Below, in pieces: positions 60,376-64,000 of a stretch of 64,000 nucleotides of DNA. Every line of letters begins with the position of its first letter. The first letter of the stretch is position 1. Source of the DNA: Tamarix chinensis (lineage: Eukaryota; Streptophyta; Magnoliopsida; Caryophyllales; Tamaricaceae); the NCBI GenBank assembly GCA_030549775.1, contig CM060171.1, positions 139,346,859-139,410,858 of the forward strand, written 5' to 3'. A model generated the notes under the pieces. That model saw only the letters and a program-made list of their open reading frames with translations, searched no databases and was not told the origin of the DNA. The position numbers were made by a program, and so were the translations under genes.

Positions 60376-61410
60376 CAACACAAATGGTACAAAACAATTT
60401 CAAATCATCAATCAAAGGTGTTAAAAGAAATCAATATCATTTCTTAGTTGGTTTGACTATGAAATAAGTAAAGACAATGTCATGTATTTGTGTTTCATAT
60501 GTATCTATGGTGGTAGATTATGTATCACAAAAATCATTGGTCATATGCTATAGGTGCCTTGATTTTGCAGATTCATTCCATCAGCCATAAGTGCAAGACG
60601 TAGATTTCTTAATTCATCACCAAATTTGGGGAATGTCTTATCAATTTCCATCCATTCAGGAGAGTTAGTTGGATGTTTAATAAGCCCACATTTGTCCTCT
60701 CATTAGCAAGTTATGTCAAGTTCTTAGCATCTTGTTTATCATTAACCATATGCCTAAATCTTAGTATTATAGAAAAATGCCACAACACCTTGGGTGGAAC
60801 CTTGTTCCTCTTGTATTGCGGTGCCTTGCATTCAGGATTGGGATAACTATTCAAGGATGCATACTCATTGCGAAATAAAATGCAATCATTAGGGCATGCA
60901 TATATCTTGTCATATTTCATGCCCATGGATGAAAGAATCTTTTTAGCTTTATAGTACAATCAGGTAAAGTATGATCTTCAGAAAACATATATTTTCAAAG
61001 TGCCAATAATTGTGTAAAACTCTTATCACTCCATCCGTTGCATGCTTTCATGTTTTACAATCTTAAAACAACAGATACTCTATTAAATGTCTTAGATCCA
61101 CCATAAAAAGGTTTTTCCGAATTATTTACCAATATCTCAAATATTTTAGGAAAATTCTGAATACTTTCCTCAACTTTATTAGTAATCTCTTGTAACAAAT
61201 CTCCTTCATAATTCTCAAATATTTGGTTATGTTTCATTCGATCTTCCTCATTATTATATACACAATCTGTCTCACTGTGCCATATCTAACAAGTATAACT
61301 TTTATCGATTCCATACACAAAAAAATGATCTCTCAATTCATCAACATTGATACGCTCGACATAAGCACAATCTAAAATGAGATAGTGATAAACTGAATAT
61401 TTTTTATACT
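60376..61410 (-). pseudogene. CACTA (En/Spm) transposase, N-terminal half
   Basis: Minus-strand order: LRDHFFVYGIDKSYTC.IWHSE (N-terminal transposase-associated segment, about 61390-61270), SKTFNRVSVVLRL, NGWSDKSFTQLLALL, MKYDKIYACPNDCILFRNEY, CKAPQYKRNKVPPKVLWHF, then NLPPWIHMKHKYMTLSLLIS and PLIDDLKLFCTICVEIL at the insertion point. These match the TNP2-like Transposase_21 order (NGWSDKSFTELLELL; IDACPNDCMLYW; VPAKVLRYFP; NLPPWKCMK). Stops and frameshifts are present. The carboxyl half continues at 55068 beyond the 5.3-kb insertion. Confidence 0.9.
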
Positions 61411-61429
61411 TTTACCTTGCTTTGCCTTC

Positions 61430-62870
61430 TTTTTTGTAACTTTGTTTGACATGAATTATGAGAATTTTCACAGTTCAAGCCTCTTGTTTGTGTTACTTCT
61501 CTCTTAGTAATTTCTTTTCAGAAAATTACACAAAAATGCACAAATCCAAGGAAGTGGTGCACGGAATTAGAGGAAAGATCAAATATGAAAGGCATTAAAG
61601 GAAGCTAATCAACCCCACATGATTTTGGAGAAGTCAAGAAAGTAAAGGATCTAAAAGGAGGAGGAAAGGAATCAAGAGAAGTACGGAAAGAGTGTTGTAC
61701 GGCTGTAGCACAATTAGCTACACAGCCGTGCAACCTTTAATCCACCCAGCATGTGCGAACAATGTGTTGCATGGCTGCAACATAACCTGCTGCACAACCG
61801 TGCAACCATTGACCCAGAATCTGCATGCAAATGTTTTGCATAGCCACAACACACCCTCCCTACAGCCGTGTAGCGTGCAGTTACCACTACGCATGTATTT
61901 TTTCCACATCTTTTTCCACTCCTTTTCCCACTTATTTTTAGATAGAGGTTCGACAACTTTAGGACTTGCAAGTAGTGGAATTCTTATTTTCTTTTCTCCA
62001 TTCTTCTCAAGAAAAGAACTCCATGTAATCTATTTTATTTTATGCAAATTTATTTTCCCAAATTAAGAGTAGACAATTTTGTATCACAACTTTGCATTCA
62101 ACTTATTTTATCTCCAATTCACGGTTTGATCTATCCACTCTCTCTTTTGTTATTTATTGTATCTGCAATATGTATGTTGTTTATTTTTATTCTCTACATT
62201 TCTTTCCAACCATGAGTGAGTAGTTCCTTTTTCTAGGATTAAATTAGGCTTGATTTGGAATGAATATGATGAGCTAAAGTATATGTCGTATGTATGGTTC
62301 ATATGTGCTATTTCGTATGCTAGGAATCATTGTTATATGTCAGGTTTGACAAAATTTGACTTATGTAAATGTTGACTATAACTGAAAGTTTTAAATTAAT
62401 GTCAGAAATTAATAAATGAATAGTAATTTAAATGATCACAAAAGCAGACATTTCATTCTTAGGGACTATTAAATTGATGGTACTTAATTGATTTAATCTA
62501 TTTTTTTAGTCACGAAAGTAATCAATGAATTGGGTTAAATATGTTATTAAACCTTGAAAGATGCTAGCGAACCTCATTGGACCTATTGTTCACAGTTATT
62601 TGGACTATACTACAACATATTGTTAGTTCATTATTGAATACCAAGGATGAGACTGAAATTCAATCCTAGGTTTTATATCTATCGTTTCATAATCCATAAT
62701 TAGTTAGTCGTTGCATTTGTGTTCATTATCTACTTCTATATTCTCATTCCATAATGATCTAGATAGATAAAATGATGAAAATCGGTAATTAATTGCGAAG
62801 TCCATGTGGGATACAACCTTAACATGCTGCAGTGAACCAGTGCACTTGTGGATTAGCACTAATCAAATAG
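61430..62870 (+). repeat. Gypsy LTR-like remnant (Athila/Tat-type features)
   Basis: Contains a GCACGGCYGTGCA-type minisatellite (61690-61885), CCATGAGTGAGTAGTTCCTT near 62212, and AAGTCCATGTGGGATACAAC near 62799 followed by GTGCACTTGTGGATTAGCAC. These resemble landmarks of Athila/Tat gypsy LTRs and adjoining DNA. Exact ends, primer site and a partner LTR were not found. Confidence 0.45.
61690..61885 (+). repeat. Palindromic minisatellite, unit about 69 bp, three copies
   Basis: Units begin near 61693, 61764 and 61833. The first pairs GTTGTACGGCTGTAGC with GCTACACAGCCGTGCAAC, so each unit can form a hairpin. The ORFs read across it on both strands are artefacts of the repeat. Confidence 0.7.
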
Positions 62871-63334
62871 ATTATTCTACTAGAGTATTTGGCATGTTCT
62901 ATTGCACACTTGATGAAAATTGCCACCCCTTCTTCATATTCCATAGACAAGCAATTTGCAGACACCTATTCCCTTCACATAATTTTCCAATATATGTATT
63001 CCTTAAAAATATTACCATAGTAAAGAAAAAAAATCAATGGTGGCATATCCCAATAATTCAAGCTATATTTAAGTTACAATTTATATGAATAGTAAAATAA
63101 AAACAAATGATAAAAAACTTTCTTTGGGTTTAGAGTTTAGTGACCATAGTTCAGGGTTTACAGTTTAAGGATGTCATAACATCATGGTATAACTACCCAG
63201 TCTAAGAGATAAAGAAATATTACAACTTAATTACAAGCTACATATAAAATAATTGGAGGATCAGAAAGAAGAATGAACATAAAGGAAAAAAACGGTATCT
63301 TAACATATATAATTAATATACATATACACACATA
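62871..63334. other. AT-rich intergenic DNA
   Basis: The 94-codon ORF at 62804-63088 has no recognised domain. Confidence 0.35.
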
Positions 63335-63386
63335 CATGTATGTATGTATGTATGTATGTATGTATGTATGTATGTATGTATGTATA
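63335..63386. repeat. (TGTA)n microsatellite
   Basis: About 12 TGTA units preceded by ACACACATACA. Confidence 0.9.
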
Positions 63387-63649
63387 TAAGATTGTTACAC
63401 GGATTCAAAGAGGCATACAATTTCTATAAACATAGGGTGACTAAAACATGACACAAAAACTATCAACAAATCCCAAGGAAAAGCACTAGTGTGTACAACA
63501 AATGATAGCTAAAAACCCCAAACATTCTATTGAGAGCATGCAACTCCTAATATCTTCTAAGGTACTTCTGACCATCTTGAAGCTTCAAAATATTGGTTAT
63601 AACTCTCCGAGTCCACTCATCTTAAATGATCATTTGCTCCCTCACTTCA

Positions 63650-64000
63650 TTATGAGATGGTACATCCATCCTACTCGAGTATAGACTCGTCAGTAACCCA
63701 TGCAAGCACCTCTATTAATTACCTACCATAATAAGCTCCCCAGCTATCTGGAAGCAATTTATCGTAAAACACTCACCATCAAGAAACCTCAGATGTGAAA
63801 TGTTTGTGAGAAATAAGTCCATATAGTTAGTCGTAGCCCATATCCATTGGTCGATATGAGGTAATGTCATAATAAATGGTATGAATTAAACACATATGGC
63901 TCCATACACACACCTCTCTCCATCATGTCCCTTAGCTACTCATGTAACAATACTATATATCTCCTAATATCACCATAAGGCAGCATCTTCATGTGTGGTG
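63650..64000 (-). pseudogene. Unrecognised protein-like repeat, copy 2 (runs off the window)
   Basis: The minus strand reads, with frame changes, MLPYGDIRRYIVLLHE, MERGVCMEPYVFNSYHLL, IDQWIWATTNYMDLFLTN and ISHLRFLDGECFTIN. It is related to 42760-43245 (GGDIRKHV ... LYLESFKFSSYYLLP). Its 5' part lies beyond the window edge, so its extent is unknown. Confidence 0.4.

Noticed and set aside
61692..62066. 124-codon plus ORF and minus ORFs over the minisatellite
   Set aside because: Repetitive Cys/His-rich peptides follow from the hairpin repeat; no domain.
1..64000. CRISPR arrays, operons or bacterial defence systems
   Set aside because: Spaced identical short repeats of that kind are absent, and composition and gene families are those of a plant nucleus.

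Overview
This is an A+T-rich, repeat-dominated stretch of a flowering-plant nuclear genome. The evidence is a nepenthesin-type aspartic protease gene of a plant-specific subfamily, plant transposon families (PIF/Harbinger with NF/NP-rich ORF1, CACTA, Ty1/copia with UBN2-type gag, Ty3/gypsy, LINEs with zf-RVT), Tourist- and Stowaway-type MITEs, and a mixed CCCTAA/CCCTAAA telomere-like tract. I cannot name the species. The only convincing host gene is the protease on the minus strand at about 10.3-11.8 kb, and as read it carries a one-base frameshift between its signal peptide and mature region. A second host-like candidate is a single terminal-exon-like ORF at 30.5-30.75 kb (minus) whose family I do not recognise.

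Layout. 1-10 kb: AT-rich intergenic DNA with a hAT-like element (2444-2996), a decayed PIF/Harbinger transposase (3.94-4.94 kb), a TTA-flanked Tourist-like element with a GC-rich core (5516-6760), a TIR element with GAGCCGAG motifs (about 7.06-7.38 kb) and a Stowaway-like element (7475-7972). 10.3-11.8 kb: the protease. 12602-18132: an old, essentially complete Ty1/copia element with two LTRs and an ATTTT duplication, about 0.8 kb upstream of the protease start. 18-30 kb: AT-rich DNA with a tRNA-like/minisatellite unit, three LINE ORF2 fragments in opposing orientations and a degenerate 125-155 bp tandem array. 30-42 kb: the orphan exon-like ORF, a CT-rich tract, a Ty3/gypsy integrase fragment (minus), MITE-like elements and a hAT-like element with a perfect 8-bp duplication.

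42-61.4 kb is a nest. A decayed CACTA transposase (minus strand) is cut in two by a 5.3-kb insertion (55079-60366) with about 300-bp inverted arms and a perfect 9-bp target duplication. Next to it lies a tandem array of about 357 bp. That array is interrupted by a long LTR-like unit (43702-53083), which itself contains a second, related 5.0-kb unit (46349-51354) with its own 5-bp duplication. From 61.4 kb to the end there is a gypsy LTR-like repeat with a palindromic minisatellite, then a second copy of a protein-like repeat also found at 42.8-43.2 kb.

Nothing resembles an operon, CRISPR array or prokaryotic system. The informative biology is the order of nested insertions, several apparently uncharacterised repeat families, and the frameshifted protease. 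All homology calls are from recognising motifs by eye; no searches were run.
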